64,000 bases of DNA from Butyrivibrio sp. (lineage in GTDB: Bacteria; Bacillota; Clostridia; Lachnospirales; Lachnospiraceae), in the NCBI GenBank assembly GCA_015056585.1, contig SVFZ01000082.1, forward strand, positions 1-64,000, in the 5' to 3' direction. Below are positions 1 through 9,023 of this stretch, in pieces. The position numbers and the translations under genes are program-made. Positions within the stretch are counted from its first letter, which is position 1; every line of letters starts with the position of its first letter. Below the pieces are notes generated by a model. That model did not search any database. It was not told the origin of the DNA and was given only the letters and a program-made list of their open reading frames with translations.

Positions 1-68
1 CCGTTTTCAGCGTTCCTGTATATAAAATGTTCTATGTATCCCTTTATCTGCTCAACTTCTTTTTCCAT
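1..68 (-). CDS. recD2: RecD2-like ATP-dependent helicase, N-terminal fragment
   Basis: Only the first 22 codons are inside the window; the gene runs off the left edge. The start reads MEKEVEQIKGYIEHFIYRNAENG, which resembles the N-terminal OB-like segment of Clostridial RecD2/YrrC helicases (typically a GYVEHIIYRNEENGYTV pattern). RecD2 is a superfamily 1B 5'-3' DNA helicase involved in repair and replication-fork restart. The ATG at 68 has no Shine-Dalgarno sequence, and an extended -10 box lies only a few bases upstream, so the message may be leaderless. Identification rests on a short N-terminal match and is tentative; no helicase motif is visible. Confidence 0.55.
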   Translation of the reverse strand, partial: MEKEVEQIKGYIEHFIYRNAEN

Positions 69-75
69 GATTAGG

Positions 76-84
76 ATTATACCA
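76..84 (-). promoter_or_regulatory. Extended -10 promoter for recD2-like gene
   Basis: On the minus strand the sequence TGGTATAAT is a perfect extended -10 (TG-N-TATAAT). The -35 region is poor. Expected transcription start is near position 69, essentially at the ATG (68), which implies a very short or absent 5' leader. Confidence 0.6.
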
Positions 85-92
85 TAATAAAA

Positions 93-130
93 AGCGCATA
101 AATCTTAAGATTTCTTAAGAATTATGCGCT
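93..130 (-). terminator. Rho-independent terminator after the flagellar rod genes
   Basis: The stem AGCGCATAA/TTATGCGCT continues through CTTAAG arms to about 16 pairs with one mismatch. On the minus strand it is followed by TTTTTATTA. It lies just downstream of the rod-binding protein stop codon and separates that unit from the helicase gene. Confidence 0.85.
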
Positions 131-151
131 ATATAAGCAACTTATATGCGT

Positions 152-559
152 TTATTTATCAGTTTCGCTGCCTGCCTCGCTTGGCGCCTGCGGAATATCG
201 TAATTCCGTTTAAGATTTTCATATAACATCTGGGCAAAACCGTTGCTTTGATTCTCCACAGAATTTGCACAGATATCCTGAAGAGTTTCATTTCTGAAAT
301 ATTCCACCAGAGTATTTGTAGCATTATCACCTGTGTCAGGCTTTAGGGCATCTACCGATTTATACATTTCCTTGAAGATCTGCTCAAGAAAATATGACTC
401 AAAGCTCTTACAGGCTTCCATAAGTTCCTTGTCGGAAGTATTGTCATTCACTTTGGAAAGCTTGTCCCTGACAGCTGTCCCACTGGCAAATTTAGCCTCG
501 TTCGCCGCATATTCAGTTAAAGCGCTGGCACTGATACCTGTAAGATCCATACTAGCCAT
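152..559 (-). CDS. flgJ: Rod-binding protein, FlgJ N-terminal-domain type
   Basis: About 135 residues. The central part (MEACKSFESYFLEQIFKEM, then a YFRNETLQDICAN-type stretch) matches the rod-binding domain of FlgJ, which helps assemble the flagellar rod through the periplasmic or wall space. The muramidase domain of proteobacterial FlgJ is absent, as is usual in Firmicutes. The track starts at 568, but ATG 559 (MASMDLTG) is better placed behind the GGGGG Shine-Dalgarno. It is the last gene of the mbl-flgF-flgG-flgJ series and is followed by a strong terminator. The family call is good; the export route and partners are inferred from context. Confidence 0.8.
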   Translation of the reverse strand: MASMDLTGISASALTEYAANEAKFASGTAVRDKLSKVNDNTSDKELMEACKSFESYFLEQIFKEMYKSVDALKPDTGDNATNTLVEYFRNETLQDICANSVENQSNGFAQMLYENLKRNYDIPQAPSEAGSETDK

Positions 560-606
560 ATATAGCATCCCCCTGCTGATCGCTTTTTTATCACTTAATC
601 TTCAGA

Positions 607-1437
607 TTATCTCTTAAGTCCGTTGGCTGTCTGCATCATCTCGTCTGTTGTCTGAATAGCCGTTGAGTTCATTTCATAAGCTCTCTGCGCGACAATGAGG
701 TTTACCATCTCATTAGCCACATTTACGTTGGAGCCTTCAAGATATCCCTGAACTATCTCGCTTATCTTTATTCCTCCGCCGGCATTCTGAGCTTCATTGA
801 TCGGTTCACCACTGGCCGGAGTCTGCATCCACGCAGCGCTTCCTACTCTCTCAAGGCCTTCTCTGTTTCTGAACTGCCATAGTCCGATCTGTCTTCCCGT
901 ATCCTGCAGAACTCCCTGCTCGTTCGGATAATAGATCTTTCCGCTTCCGTCAATTGTTATTCTGCTTGCAACTGCATTTGCAACTGTAATATTCTGTCCA
1001 TTAATATCAAGAACCGGATTACCTTCTGCCGTAGTCAGAATAAGCGTATTCCCTCCGGTCTGCTGAAGTGCCCATGTAAAGTTTCCGTTTCTGGTATAGA
1101 GCTGAGTAGTTCCATCCGCATCCATGTAGCTAAAGAAGCCATCTCCGCTTATTGCCATCGCTGACGGATTGTCACTGCTTAAAAAAGATCCCTGTTTAAA
1201 GAGCTGATTGATCGAAGAAACTCTGGTTCCAAGGCCCACCTGGGAAGTAACTGCCTTGGGTGCTCCGTTGGCCGTAGTTGTAACGGTCTGGAGTTCCTGA
1301 TATAAAAGAGATTTAAACTGGGCTACCTGTCCCTTGTAGCCTGCAGTATTAACGTTTGCAAGATTGTTTGATATTGTATCAACGTTTGTCTGCTGGGCGT
1401 TCATTCCCGTTGCAGCTGACCATAAACTTCTAACCAT
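607..1437 (-). CDS. flgG: Flagellar basal-body rod protein FlgG (FlhP-like)
   Basis: 276 residues. The N-terminus MVRSLWSAATGMNAQQTNVDTISNNLANVNTAGYK is the classical flagellar rod/hook signature (ANVNTxGYK). The C-terminus, EGSNVNVANEMVNLIVAQRAYEMNSTAIQTTDEMMQTAN, is the matching FlgG C-terminal helix. The central part is the beta-rich FlgG/FlgE-type domain. It forms the distal rod of the flagellum. It lies downstream of flgF in the order mbl-flgF-flgG, equivalent to Bacillus mbl-flhO-flhP. The start has a good AGGGAGG ribosome site. Length is normal for the family. Confidence 0.95.
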   Translation of the reverse strand: MVRSLWSAATGMNAQQTNVDTISNNLANVNTAGYKGQVAQFKSLLYQELQTVTTTANGAPKAVTSQVGLGTRVSSINQLFKQGSFLSSDNPSAMAISGDGFFSYMDADGTTQLYTRNGNFTWALQQTGGNTLILTTAEGNPVLDINGQNITVANAVASRITIDGSGKIYYPNEQGVLQDTGRQIGLWQFRNREGLERVGSAAWMQTPASGEPINEAQNAGGGIKISEIVQGYLEGSNVNVANEMVNLIVAQRAYEMNSTAIQTTDEMMQTANGLKR

Positions 1438-1545
1438 AGAGTGTACCTCCCTCTAGGTCTTTTATCGACACAACAAAGGCACAAATTTATAAAAAAAATA
1501 TTAAAAAAACATATCATTCTCTTAAAGAGATTTATTATTCAAAGA

Positions 1546-2373
1546 TCAGAGTCTTCCAAGCTGATTAACAGCCACATCCAACGTATCGTCTATAGCCAGG
1601 ATCATCCTCTGGTTCGTATCGTAGTTTCTCTGAACCGCAATCATATTTACCATTTCATCAACTACAGACACATTTGACTGCTCCAAAAATCCCGGAGCTA
1701 TCCTGTAGCCTTCCGCAGCAACAGCTTCCGCGTCAACAGGGTAAAAGAAATTCTCCCCATAGTGCTCTAAGTTGTTGTAGGCAATCCTTCCATCAGGATA
1801 TACAGTCTTTTCAAAGTCAAAAACTCCAATTCTTGCTACCACTTCTCCGTCCTGAATAATATCTCCAAGGGTATTTACTGTGACGGGAAGATTTGGATTG
1901 AGCTCTATGTGACTGCCATCTTCCGAAAGTACAAAGTCACCGTCCTGAGTTACCAGCGCTCCGTCCACATTTAATGTAAAATCGCCGTCTCTGGTATACA
2001 TGATATTGGTCTGATTTGCCTCATCCCTCTGGATATTGACCGCCTTATTTGTATATTCAACACCAAAAAAGCCATATCCACCGATAGCGAAATCGAAGGT
2101 ATTCTGAGTTTCCTTCATTGGCCCTTCGCTCCAGTCGACATAGCCTTCTCCAATTTTTACACCTGGATTAATGATGCCCAATCCACGTGCTGTGTTTGGG
2201 GCATCAGTATAATCCTTTATTTTCAGCGCGAGATGATCCCTGAAGGACTGTGCTGTCGCGCCTTCTTTTTTATAACCGTTCGTATTGGCATTCGCAAGAT
2301 TGTTGGTGAGCACGTCCATACGATGTTGCTCGTTGATCATTCCTGTGTAAGCAGTGTAAAGACCTTTTACCAT
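1546..2373 (-). CDS. flgF: Flagellar basal-body rod protein FlgF (FlhO-like)
   Basis: 275 residues with the rod/hook N-terminal signature (MVKGLYTAYTGM, LANANTNGYKKEG) and a C-terminal helix (SNVSVVDEMVNMIAVQRNYDTNQRM). It is paralogous to the neighbouring FlgG but divergent in the middle, as expected for FlgF/FlhO. It probably forms the proximal or distal rod segment. A 108-base gap separates it from flgG. Upstream, between it and mbl, is a 147-base non-coding stretch with three hairpins. The start follows a GAGGAAAA ribosome site. Choosing FlgF over a second FlgG rests on gene order. Confidence 0.9.
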   Translation of the reverse strand: MVKGLYTAYTGMINEQHRMDVLTNNLANANTNGYKKEGATAQSFRDHLALKIKDYTDAPNTARGLGIINPGVKIGEGYVDWSEGPMKETQNTFDFAIGGYGFFGVEYTNKAVNIQRDEANQTNIMYTRDGDFTLNVDGALVTQDGDFVLSEDGSHIELNPNLPVTVNTLGDIIQDGEVVARIGVFDFEKTVYPDGRIAYNNLEHYGENFFYPVDAEAVAAEGYRIAPGFLEQSNVSVVDEMVNMIAVQRNYDTNQRMILAIDDTLDVAVNQLGRL

Positions 2374-2389
2374 CCAATTTTCCTCATAC

Positions 2390-2507
2390 CGTTACTGTCG
2401 CACGCTCCAGTAACGAACTCGCGCATTCATTCCAATTCGACTACGTCGAAGAATGCGCTCACACCTGCATCATTTTCTCACGAAATGCGCAGCTAGATGC
2501 GCATTTC
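2390..2507. other. Three consecutive hairpins between mbl and flgF
   Basis: Dyad 1 is CGTTACTG/CAGTAACG (2390-2415). Dyad 2 is GCGCATTC/GAATGCGC (2421-2458), enclosing a perfect TTCGAC-TAC-GTCGAA stem. Dyad 3 is GAAATGCGCA/TGCGCATTTC (2482-2507). None is followed by a U-tract on either strand, so they do not look like ordinary terminators. They could be RNA processing or stability elements that uncouple mbl from flagellar gene expression. Confidence 0.7.
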
Positions 2508-2520
2508 TGTAGCCAGTTTT

Positions 2521-3513
2521 TCAGTCCTCATGGAAGCCCATGATAAATTCCACATAACGGCCGGTTCCGATAGCAACTGCTGTCATTGGATCCTCAGCTG
2601 TCATTGTGTTGATACCTGTCTTGGAATAGATAAGATCTTCAAGTCCGCGAAGAAGTGCACCGCCTCCTGTAAGAACAATTCCTCTGTCAGCGATATCAGC
2701 TGCCAGTTCAGGTGGTGTATTCTCAAGTACGCTGTGAATAGCCTCGATGATCTGTGATGTAGGCTCTCTCAGCGCTTCTTCCGTCTCTTCGGATGATACT
2801 CTTACAGTCTTGGGAAGACCTGTCACAAGGTTTCTGCCTCTGACATCCATATAGTCATCCTCAGCTCGTGGATATGCCGATCCGATCTTGATCTTAATGT
2901 CCTCTGCAGTACGATCACCAATGAGAAGATTATGCTTCTTTCTCATGTAGCGAACTATTGCTTCATCGAAATCATCGCCTGCAACCTTGACAGATGTACT
3001 TACAACAGTGCCTCCGAGTGAAATAACAGCTATATCGGAAGTACCGCCTCCGATATCAACGATCATGTTTCCACAGGGCTTTGTAATGTCAATACCGGCA
3101 CCTATTGCTGCTGCTATTGGCTCCTCAATGGTTTTAACATCTCTTGCTCCGCAAAGTCTTGTAGCATCCTCAACAGCCTTCTTCTCAACTTCTGTAGCTC
3201 CACTTGGAACACAGACAGCTATGAAAGGCTTTCTGTGGATTCTGCGTCCGATAGCCTTTTTGATGAAATATCTCATCATCTGCTCTGTTATCTTGTAATT
3301 GGAGATAACACCCTGGCGAAGAGGTCTTACAGCAACGATGTTGCCCGGTGTACGGCCAAGCATCAAACGTGCATCCTCTCCAATAGCCTTGATTTCTTCA
3401 GTATCTCTGTCATAAGCCACAACTGATGGCTCTTTAAGTACTACGCCCTTGCCTCTGATATACACAAGAACTGAGGCTGTTCCTAAATCGATTCCAATAT
3501 CTGCGTACTGCAT
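2521..3513 (-). CDS. mbl: Mbl/MreB-type actin-like shape protein
   Basis: 330 residues with a full actin-fold ATPase signature: phosphate-1 IGIDLGTASVLVY at residues 6-18, phosphate-2 IVDIGGGTSDIAVIS near residue 150, and adenosine-loop IVLTGGGALLRGLEDLI near residue 285. It forms membrane-bound filaments that guide elongasome cell-wall synthesis. The adjoining flgF-flgG pair matches the Bacillus mbl-flhO-flhP order, so Mbl rather than MreB is preferred; mreC and mreD are not nearby. A sigma-A-like promoter lies upstream. Length and motifs are normal. Confidence 0.9.
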   Translation of the reverse strand: MQYADIGIDLGTASVLVYIRGKGVVLKEPSVVAYDRDTEEIKAIGEDARLMLGRTPGNIVAVRPLRQGVISNYKITEQMMRYFIKKAIGRRIHRKPFIAVCVPSGATEVEKKAVEDATRLCGARDVKTIEEPIAAAIGAGIDITKPCGNMIVDIGGGTSDIAVISLGGTVVSTSVKVAGDDFDEAIVRYMRKKHNLLIGDRTAEDIKIKIGSAYPRAEDDYMDVRGRNLVTGLPKTVRVSSEETEEALREPTSQIIEAIHSVLENTPPELAADIADRGIVLTGGGALLRGLEDLIYSKTGINTMTAEDPMTAVAIGTGRYVEFIMGFHED

Positions 3514-3591
3514 ATTACTTAAGTACCCCTTTCAAAAAGCACATAATATTCTTAAACTATTGTATAGCAACATATACTCACAGTTATTGCC

Positions 3592-3620
3592 ATTATAAAC
3601 CAAATCAAATGCCTTGAAAA
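3592..3620 (-). promoter_or_regulatory. Probable sigma-A promoter of mbl
   Basis: Minus strand: TTTTCA (3615-3620), 17 bases, TATAAT (3592-3597). The leader to the mbl ATG is about 75 bases. The -35 is 4/6, the -10 perfect. Confidence 0.55.
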
Positions 3621-3631
3621 GAGTCGCAAAA

Positions 3632-3675
3632 CCGATAAAAGGAAAATATAAGTTATTATCCTTTTTATTTATCGG
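3632..3675 (-). terminator. Terminator after uvrA
   Basis: Minus strand CCGATAAA...AAAGGA / TCCTTTTATCGG followed by TTTT, 13 bases past the uvrA stop codon. It ends the uvrB-uvrA transcript before mbl. Confidence 0.75.
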
Positions 3676-3688
3676 CAATTAACCGCTA

Positions 3689-6580
3689 TTACTTTAGCAT
3701 TTTCTTTATGTATGCACCGGTGTAGGACTTCTTACATTTTGCAACCTCTTCCGGCGTTCCTGCCACCACAACGGTTCCACCTTTTGAGCCGCCTTCCGGT
3801 CCCATGTCGATTATATAATCTCCGGTCTTGATAACATCCAGATTATGCTCGATGACCACTACAGTATTCCCCTGCTCGACCAGCTTGTGCATGATCTTTA
3901 CAAGTTTCTGCACATCTGCAAAATGAAGTCCGGTTGTCGGCTCATCGAGAATGTAAACCGTCTTACCTGTTCCCACCCTGCTAAGCTCGGTAGCAAGCTT
4001 GATCCTTTGTGCTTCGCCTCCCGAAAGCTCTGTGCTGGGCTGTCCAAGCTTTATATATCCCAGACCAACGTCATAGAGAGTCTGGATCTTGCGCTGGATA
4101 GCCTTGACGTTTTCAAAGAACTTAAGAGCCTCTTCAACTGTCATGTCAAGGACATCAAAAATGCTCTTTCCCTTGTACTTTACTTCAAGCGTCTCATGAT
4201 TGTAACGTTTTCCTCCGCACACTTCGCAGGGAACATACACATCCGGCAAAAAGTGCATCTCAATTTTGATAATTCCGTCTCCGCTGCAGGCTTCACACCT
4301 TCCGCCCTTTACATTAAACGAAAATCTGCCCTTCTTGTAGCCTCTCGCCTTAGCGTCGGGAGTACCTGCAAAAAGATCTCTTATCATATCAAAAACGCCT
4401 GTGTAGGTGGCGGGGTTGGATCTTGGAGTCCTTCCAATCGGAGACTGGTCGATGGCAATTACCTTATCCACCTGCTCAAGCCCCTCAATGGAAGTATGTT
4501 TTCCTGGGATACATCTTGCCCTGTTAAGTTCCTTTGCCAGACGCTTATAAAGAATTTCATTTACAAGTGAACTCTTACCGGAACCTGATACGCCTGTTAC
4601 TATCGTCATAATTCCCAAAGGTATATCAACATCTATATTTTTAAGGTTATTTTCCTTAGCGCCGATCACCTTAAGGAATCCGGTGGGCTTTCTGCGCTCC
4701 TTTGGCACTTCAATCTTTAGTTTGCCGGACAGATACTGCCCCGTAATCGACTCTTTTACCTGCATGATCTCTTCTGCAGTTCCGCAGGCCACGATCTTGC
4801 CCCCGTGAGATCCTGCGCCGGGACCAACATCCACAATGTAGTCAGCTTCCCTCATGGTATCCTCATCGTGCTCAACCACGATAAGTGTATTGCCGAGGTC
4901 CCTTAAGTTTTTGAGGGTGTTAAGAAGCTTGTCATTATCTCTCTGGTGAAGTCCGATACTTGGCTCATCCAGGATGTAGCATACTCCGCAAAGTCCCGAT
5001 CCTATCTGGGTGGCAAGCCTTATTCTCTGAGCCTCGCCTCCGGACAAAGTTCCTGTTGCTCTCGAAAGTGACAGATAATCCAGACCTACGTCAATAAGGA
5101 AACCGACTCTTGCCCTTATCTCTTTTAGCACCTGTGCACCAATGAGCTGTTGCTGTTCAGAAAGCGTCAGATTCTCCAGATAATCATGAAGCTCACCTAT
5201 TGACATTGAGGTGATCTCATAGATGTTCTTGTTATCTATCGTTACGGCGAGAGATTCTTTCTTCAGTCTCTGACCTTTACAAAGCTGGCATGGAGTAATC
5301 CTCATATACTCTTCATACTCGGCCTTGGCTGTTTCCGAGAAAGTCTCCTTGTATCTCTGCTCCACGTTTTTAATAAGGCCGTCAAACAGTATCGGATAAT
5401 CTCCAACACCCCTGCTGCCCTCATAGTGAACAGTAACAGTCTTGTCGGCTCCATAGATCAGCATATGTCTCACATTTTCAGGAAGGTCCTGATAAGGAGT
5501 ATCCATACTGAATTTATAAGCCTTGGCAAGTGCCTTCAGGGTCGCATTGCTAAAACTCCCCTCTTTGTTGCTGGACTGCCAGCCCATAACAACGATACAT
5601 CCCTGATTTAAGGATAAAGACTTGTCGGGGATCATCAGATCTTCATCAAATTCCATCTTGTAGCCCAGTCCAAAGCAGTCAGGGCATGCGCCAAAGGGGT
5701 TGTTGAAGGAGAAGCTTCTGGGTTCGATTTCAGGAACACTCACGCCGCAGTCAGGGCACGCAAAATTCTGGCTAAAACTGAGTTCATCCCCATCTACAAC
5801 ATCCACCATAAGAAGCCCGTCGGCAAGAGCGAGCGCACTCTCAACCGAGTCCGTAAGACGCCTTCTTAAATTCTCATTGTCATCATGCACCACAATTCTG
5901 TCCACGATGATTTCAATAGAGTGCTTGATATTCTTATCAAGCTTGATTTCTTCCGAAAGATCATACTGGCTTCCGTCGATTCTGGCTCTCACGTAGCCCG
6001 CTCTTTTTGCCCTGTCCAGAGTTTTCGCGTGTTCACCTTTTTTGCCCCTTACAACAGGCGCAAGGATCTGAAGCTTGGTACCCTCTCCCAGTGCCATGAT
6101 CTGGTCGCACATCTCATCCACAGTCTGTCTTCTGATCTCACGGCCACAGTTTGGACAGTGCGGAATACCGATTCTTGCGTAAAGAAGTCTGAAATGATCG
6201 TAAATTTCTGTCACAGTACCAACAGTAGATCTGGGATTCTTGTTGGTGGACTTCTGGTCTATGGAAATTGTAGGCGAAAGTCCCTCTATCCTCTCAACAT
6301 TCGGCTTGTCCATCTGGCCCAAGAACATTCTCGCGTAGGAAGAGAGCGATTCCATATACCTTCTCTGTCCCTCTGCAAAAATGGTGTCAAATGCCAGAGA
6401 TGACTTACCCGATCCGGAAAGTCCGGTAAATACCGTAAGCGTCTCCCTCGGTATCTTGACACTTACATTCTTAAGATTATGTTCATTAGCACCGCGAACA
6501 CGAATATAATCGTGAATATCAGAGGGCAATATCCTCTTGGTTGTGGTGTTTTTCTTTGTCATCTGTCTGTTATCAGCCAT
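3689..6580 (-). CDS. uvrA: Excinuclease ABC subunit A
   Basis: 963 residues, close to the family norm of about 940-960. It contains two ABC ATPase modules: Walker [10 protein letters not shown] at about residues 53-61 and GVSGSGKSS in the second half, each with an LSGGEAQRI signature and a DEPS/DEPT Walker B. Zinc-binding CPNC/CPDC and CEAC/CEVC pairs are present. UvrA dimers find bulky DNA lesions and load UvrB in nucleotide excision repair. It lies 45 bases after uvrB in the same transcript; a terminator follows. SOS control of the pair is suggested by a LexA-type box upstream of uvrB. Confidence 0.97.
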   Translation of the reverse strand: MADNRQMTKKNTTTKRILPSDIHDYIRVRGANEHNLKNVSVKIPRETLTVFTGLSGSGKSSLAFDTIFAEGQRRYMESLSSYARMFLGQMDKPNVERIEGLSPTISIDQKSTNKNPRSTVGTVTEIYDHFRLLYARIGIPHCPNCGREIRRQTVDEMCDQIMALGEGTKLQILAPVVRGKKGEHAKTLDRAKRAGYVRARIDGSQYDLSEEIKLDKNIKHSIEIIVDRIVVHDDNENLRRRLTDSVESALALADGLLMVDVVDGDELSFSQNFACPDCGVSVPEIEPRSFSFNNPFGACPDCFGLGYKMEFDEDLMIPDKSLSLNQGCIVVMGWQSSNKEGSFSNATLKALAKAYKFSMDTPYQDLPENVRHMLIYGADKTVTVHYEGSRGVGDYPILFDGLIKNVEQRYKETFSETAKAEYEEYMRITPCQLCKGQRLKKESLAVTIDNKNIYEITSMSIGELHDYLENLTLSEQQQLIGAQVLKEIRARVGFLIDVGLDYLSLSRATGTLSGGEAQRIRLATQIGSGLCGVCYILDEPSIGLHQRDNDKLLNTLKNLRDLGNTLIVVEHDEDTMREADYIVDVGPGAGSHGGKIVACGTAEEIMQVKESITGQYLSGKLKIEVPKERRKPTGFLKVIGAKENNLKNIDVDIPLGIMTIVTGVSGSGKSSLVNEILYKRLAKELNRARCIPGKHTSIEGLEQVDKVIAIDQSPIGRTPRSNPATYTGVFDMIRDLFAGTPDAKARGYKKGRFSFNVKGGRCEACSGDGIIKIEMHFLPDVYVPCEVCGGKRYNHETLEVKYKGKSIFDVLDMTVEEALKFFENVKAIQRKIQTLYDVGLGYIKLGQPSTELSGGEAQRIKLATELSRVGTGKTVYILDEPTTGLHFADVQKLVKIMHKLVEQGNTVVVIEHNLDVIKTGDYIIDMGPEGGSKGGTVVVAGTPEEVAKCKKSYTGAYIKKMLK

Positions 6581-6625
6581 TATGTATCTCTCCTAAATAT
6601 ACGCGCCTCTTATAGGCGACGGCAC

Positions 6626-8617
6626 TCACTTACCTTCAGTCAGGTCGTTAAGCACCTTTTTAAGCTCAACCATCTTATCTCTGAGCATAGCTGCAGTCTC
6701 AAAGTCAAGCTCTGTAGCCGCTCTCTTCATCTTCTTCTGAACCTGTCCGATGAGTTTCTCAAGTTCATCCTGATCCATTGATTCAGGTTCCTTCTCAAAT
6801 TGCACTTCTTCCTTGGCAATCTGCTTTGTTACAGCAATAAGATCTCTAACTGCCTTTTTTATGGTCTGCGGAGTAATTCCGTTTTCCTCGTTGTATTTTT
6901 CCTGAATGCTTCGACGTCTCTTAGTCTCATCAATGGCCTTTTTCATGGAATCAGTCATATTGTCAGCGTACATTATGACTCTTCCTTCGCTGTTTCTGGC
7001 AGCACGGCCTATAGTCTGAATAAGAGAAGTCTCTGAACGCAGAAATCCTTCCTTATCCGCATCAATAATAGCCACCAGGGAAATCTCGGGAATATCCAGT
7101 CCTTCTCTCAAAAGATTGATACCGACCAGAACATCAAAAACATCCAGTCTCATATCCCTGATTATCTCAGCTCTTTCCAGAGTATCTATATCTGAATGAA
7201 GGTACTTGACTCTGATACCGGATTCCGCCAGGTATTCAGTCAGATCCTCTGCCATTCTCTTGGTAAGCGTAGTGATAAGAACCTTATTCTTTTTATCTAT
7301 CTCTTTTCTGATCTCACCGATAAGATCATCAATCTGTCCTTCAACCGGCCTTACCGAAATTTCAGGATCCAAAAGACCTGTGGGCCTTATTACCTGCTCT
7401 GTTCTTAGAAGTTCATGCTCCTCCTCATATTTGCCGGGAGTTGCAGAACAAAACAGCATCTGATCGATATGTTCCTCAAATTCCTCAAAGTTTAATGGCC
7501 TGTTATCAAGTGCCGAAGGCAGTCTGAATCCATAATCTACCAGAGTAAGCTTTCTGGAACGGTCTCCGTGGTACATGGCACCTATCTGAGGTATTGTCAT
7601 GTGGGACTCGTCCACAATTATAAGGAAATCTCTGTCAAAGAAGTCTAAAAGCGTAAGCGGAGGCTCTCCGGGAGATGCAAAGTTAAGGTGTCTCGAATAG
7701 TTCTCAATCCCTGAGCAGAATCCCGTTTCGCGCATCATCTCCACATCAAAATTTGTGCGCTCGGAAATTCTTTGAGCTTCAATAAGACGGTCTTCTCCCT
7801 TGAAGAACTTTATCTGTTCCTCCAGCTCTTTTTCTATGTTGTCACAGGCCATATTGATCTTCTCCTGCGGAACAACATAGTGGGAAGCAGGGTAGATCAT
7901 GACATGGGTAAGCTCACTTCTTACTTTACCTGTAACAGGCTCCACTTCCGTGATCCTGTCTATCTCATCTCCAAAAAACTCAACTCTTATCAGATAATCG
8001 TCCGCATTGGCCGGGAATATCTCTACTGTATCGCCGCGTACTCTGAAGTTGCAGCGGTCCAGCTCAAGGTCATTTCTGTTGTACTGAATAGCCACAAGAT
8101 CTTTTATCAGATCGTCTCTGTCTTTCTGCATACCGGGGCGAAGCGATATGGACATCCCCTTAAATTCTTCAGGACTTCCCAGGCCATAAATACATGAAAC
8201 ACTGGCAACAACAATGACATCTTTCCTCTCAGCAAGGGATGCTGTGGCAGAAAGGCGAAGTTTATCAATCTCATCGTTGATGGATGAGTCCTTGGCAATA
8301 TATGTATCAGTCTGAGGAACGTATGCTTCAGGCTGATAATAATCATAATATGACACAAAATATTCCACAGCATTCTCAGGAAAGAACTCCTTGAACTCGC
8401 CATATAGCTGAGCCGCCAGAGTCTTGTTATGAGCTATCACAAGCGTGGGCTTATTGAGGGCAGCAATAACATTGGCCATGGTAAAGGTCTTTCCTGACCC
8501 TGTGACTCCCAGAAGTGTCTCAAACTGATTTCCGGCCTTAAAGCCTTCAACCAGATCCTGTATTGCCTTGGGCTGATCACCTGTAGGCTTATAATCCGAA
8601 TGAAGTACAAAATCCAT
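6626..8617 (-). CDS. uvrB: Excinuclease ABC subunit B
   Basis: 663 residues. Helicase motif I ([12 protein letters not shown]) lies at about residues 39-50. The beta-hairpin region [21 protein letters not shown], the DESH box ([11 protein letters not shown]), helicase motifs V/VI ([18 protein letters not shown]) and the C-terminal UVR domain ([23 protein letters not shown]) are all present. UvrB verifies damage after hand-over from UvrA and recruits UvrC. It is the first gene of uvrB-uvrA. Its promoter (TGGACA-17-TATACT) and a GAAC-N4-GTTC operator lie upstream, overlapping the terminator of the kinase genes. Confidence 0.97.
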   Translation of the reverse strand: MDFVLHSDYKPTGDQPKAIQDLVEGFKAGNQFETLLGVTGSGKTFTMANVIAALNKPTLVIAHNKTLAAQLYGEFKEFFPENAVEYFVSYYDYYQPEAYVPQTDTYIAKDSSINDEIDKLRLSATASLAERKDVIVVASVSCIYGLGSPEEFKGMSISLRPGMQKDRDDLIKDLVAIQYNRNDLELDRCNFRVRGDTVEIFPANADDYLIRVEFFGDEIDRITEVEPVTGKVRSELTHVMIYPASHYVVPQEKINMACDNIEKELEEQIKFFKGEDRLIEAQRISERTNFDVEMMRETGFCSGIENYSRHLNFASPGEPPLTLLDFFDRDFLIIVDESHMTIPQIGAMYHGDRSRKLTLVDYGFRLPSALDNRPLNFEEFEEHIDQMLFCSATPGKYEEEHELLRTEQVIRPTGLLDPEISVRPVEGQIDDLIGEIRKEIDKKNKVLITTLTKRMAEDLTEYLAESGIRVKYLHSDIDTLERAEIIRDMRLDVFDVLVGINLLREGLDIPEISLVAIIDADKEGFLRSETSLIQTIGRAARNSEGRVIMYADNMTDSMKKAIDETKRRRSIQEKYNEENGITPQTIKKAVRDLIAVTKQIAKEEVQFEKEPESMDQDELEKLIGQVQKKMKRAATELDFETAAMLRDKMVELKKVLNDLTEGK

Positions 8618-8682
8618 ATAAGCAAAAACTCCCTAAAAGTTCTCTGCAGAACTTTTTGAAACACACCAAACATCATCAATAA

Positions 8683-8716
8683 AAAAATGGCATACTATGC
8701 GAAGTATACCATTTTT
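8683..8716 (-). terminator. Terminator of the kinase/phosphatase unit, overlapping the uvrB promoter
   Basis: Minus strand AAAAATGGTATACT / AGTATGCCATTTTTTT, a 13-14 bp stem with one mismatch and a run of seven U residues. It follows the small membrane protein gene. The uvrB -10 box (TATACT) lies in its 5' arm, so transcripts started there would lack that arm and escape termination. Confidence 0.75.
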
Positions 8717-8731
8717 GAATGCTTATGTCCA
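8703..8731 (-). promoter_or_regulatory. uvrB promoter
   Basis: Minus strand: -35 TGGACA (5/6), 17-base spacer, -10 TATACT with an extended TG motif (TGG-TATACT). Predicted start is around 8695, giving a leader of about 80 bases. Confidence 0.75.
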
Positions 8732-8740
8732 TAATTTTAA

Positions 8741-8752
8741 GAACATTAGTTC
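8741..8752 (-). promoter_or_regulatory. LexA (SOS) box candidate upstream of uvrBA
   Basis: The sequence GAACATTAGTTC (minus strand CGAACTAATGTTCT) fits the Gram-positive SOS box pattern CGAAC-N4-GTTC. It lies about 10 bases upstream of the uvrB -35 box. uvrB and uvrA are classical SOS genes, so LexA repression is likely, though not proven here. Confidence 0.65.
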
Positions 8753-8783
8753 GCATGTGAGTTTCCGGCCTCATACACTGCAA

Positions 8784-9023
8784 TTAGATATTAACAGAAT
8801 CATAGGTGTAGACCAAATCCTGCTCAATCACAAAATCGTCTTCAGAAGTATATTCGTTTTCTGTATAGTCGCCAAGAAGCCTTGTAGTGCACATTGCAGC
8901 TGTGGCACTTCCAACCTTTGGCTTAACCGGTTCCTCTTTTTCTGTCAAAAGATTTCCAATCCCCAGAATTACAATGACTGCCACAAAAATAGTCATAAAA
9001 GTATATCCAAATATGATCATCAA
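8784..9023 (-). CDS. Small membrane protein of unknown function
   Basis: 79 residues. One strongly hydrophobic segment lies at residues 2-25 (IIFGYTFMTIFVAVIVILGIGNLL), followed by a polar, acidic tail of about 50 residues with no recognisable domain. The gene start overlaps the kinase stop codon (ATGA), a sign of translational coupling, and it is the last gene before a terminator. It could be a regulator or substrate of the kinase. I recognise no family; the role is inferred from position only. Confidence 0.6.
   Translation of the reverse strand: MMIIFGYTFMTIFVAVIVILGIGNLLTEKEEPVKPKVGSATAAMCTTRLLGDYTENEYTSEDDFVIEQDLVYTYDSVNI

Noticed and set aside
3845-4570. 241-codon plus-strand ORF
   Set aside because: Antisense shadow of uvrA; no ribosome site and no recognisable protein.
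8636-8657. Palindrome AAAAGTTCTCTGCAGAACTTTT before uvrB, as a second LexA box
   Set aside because: The half sites are in the order GTTC...GAAC, the reverse of an SOS box; more likely a leader hairpin.
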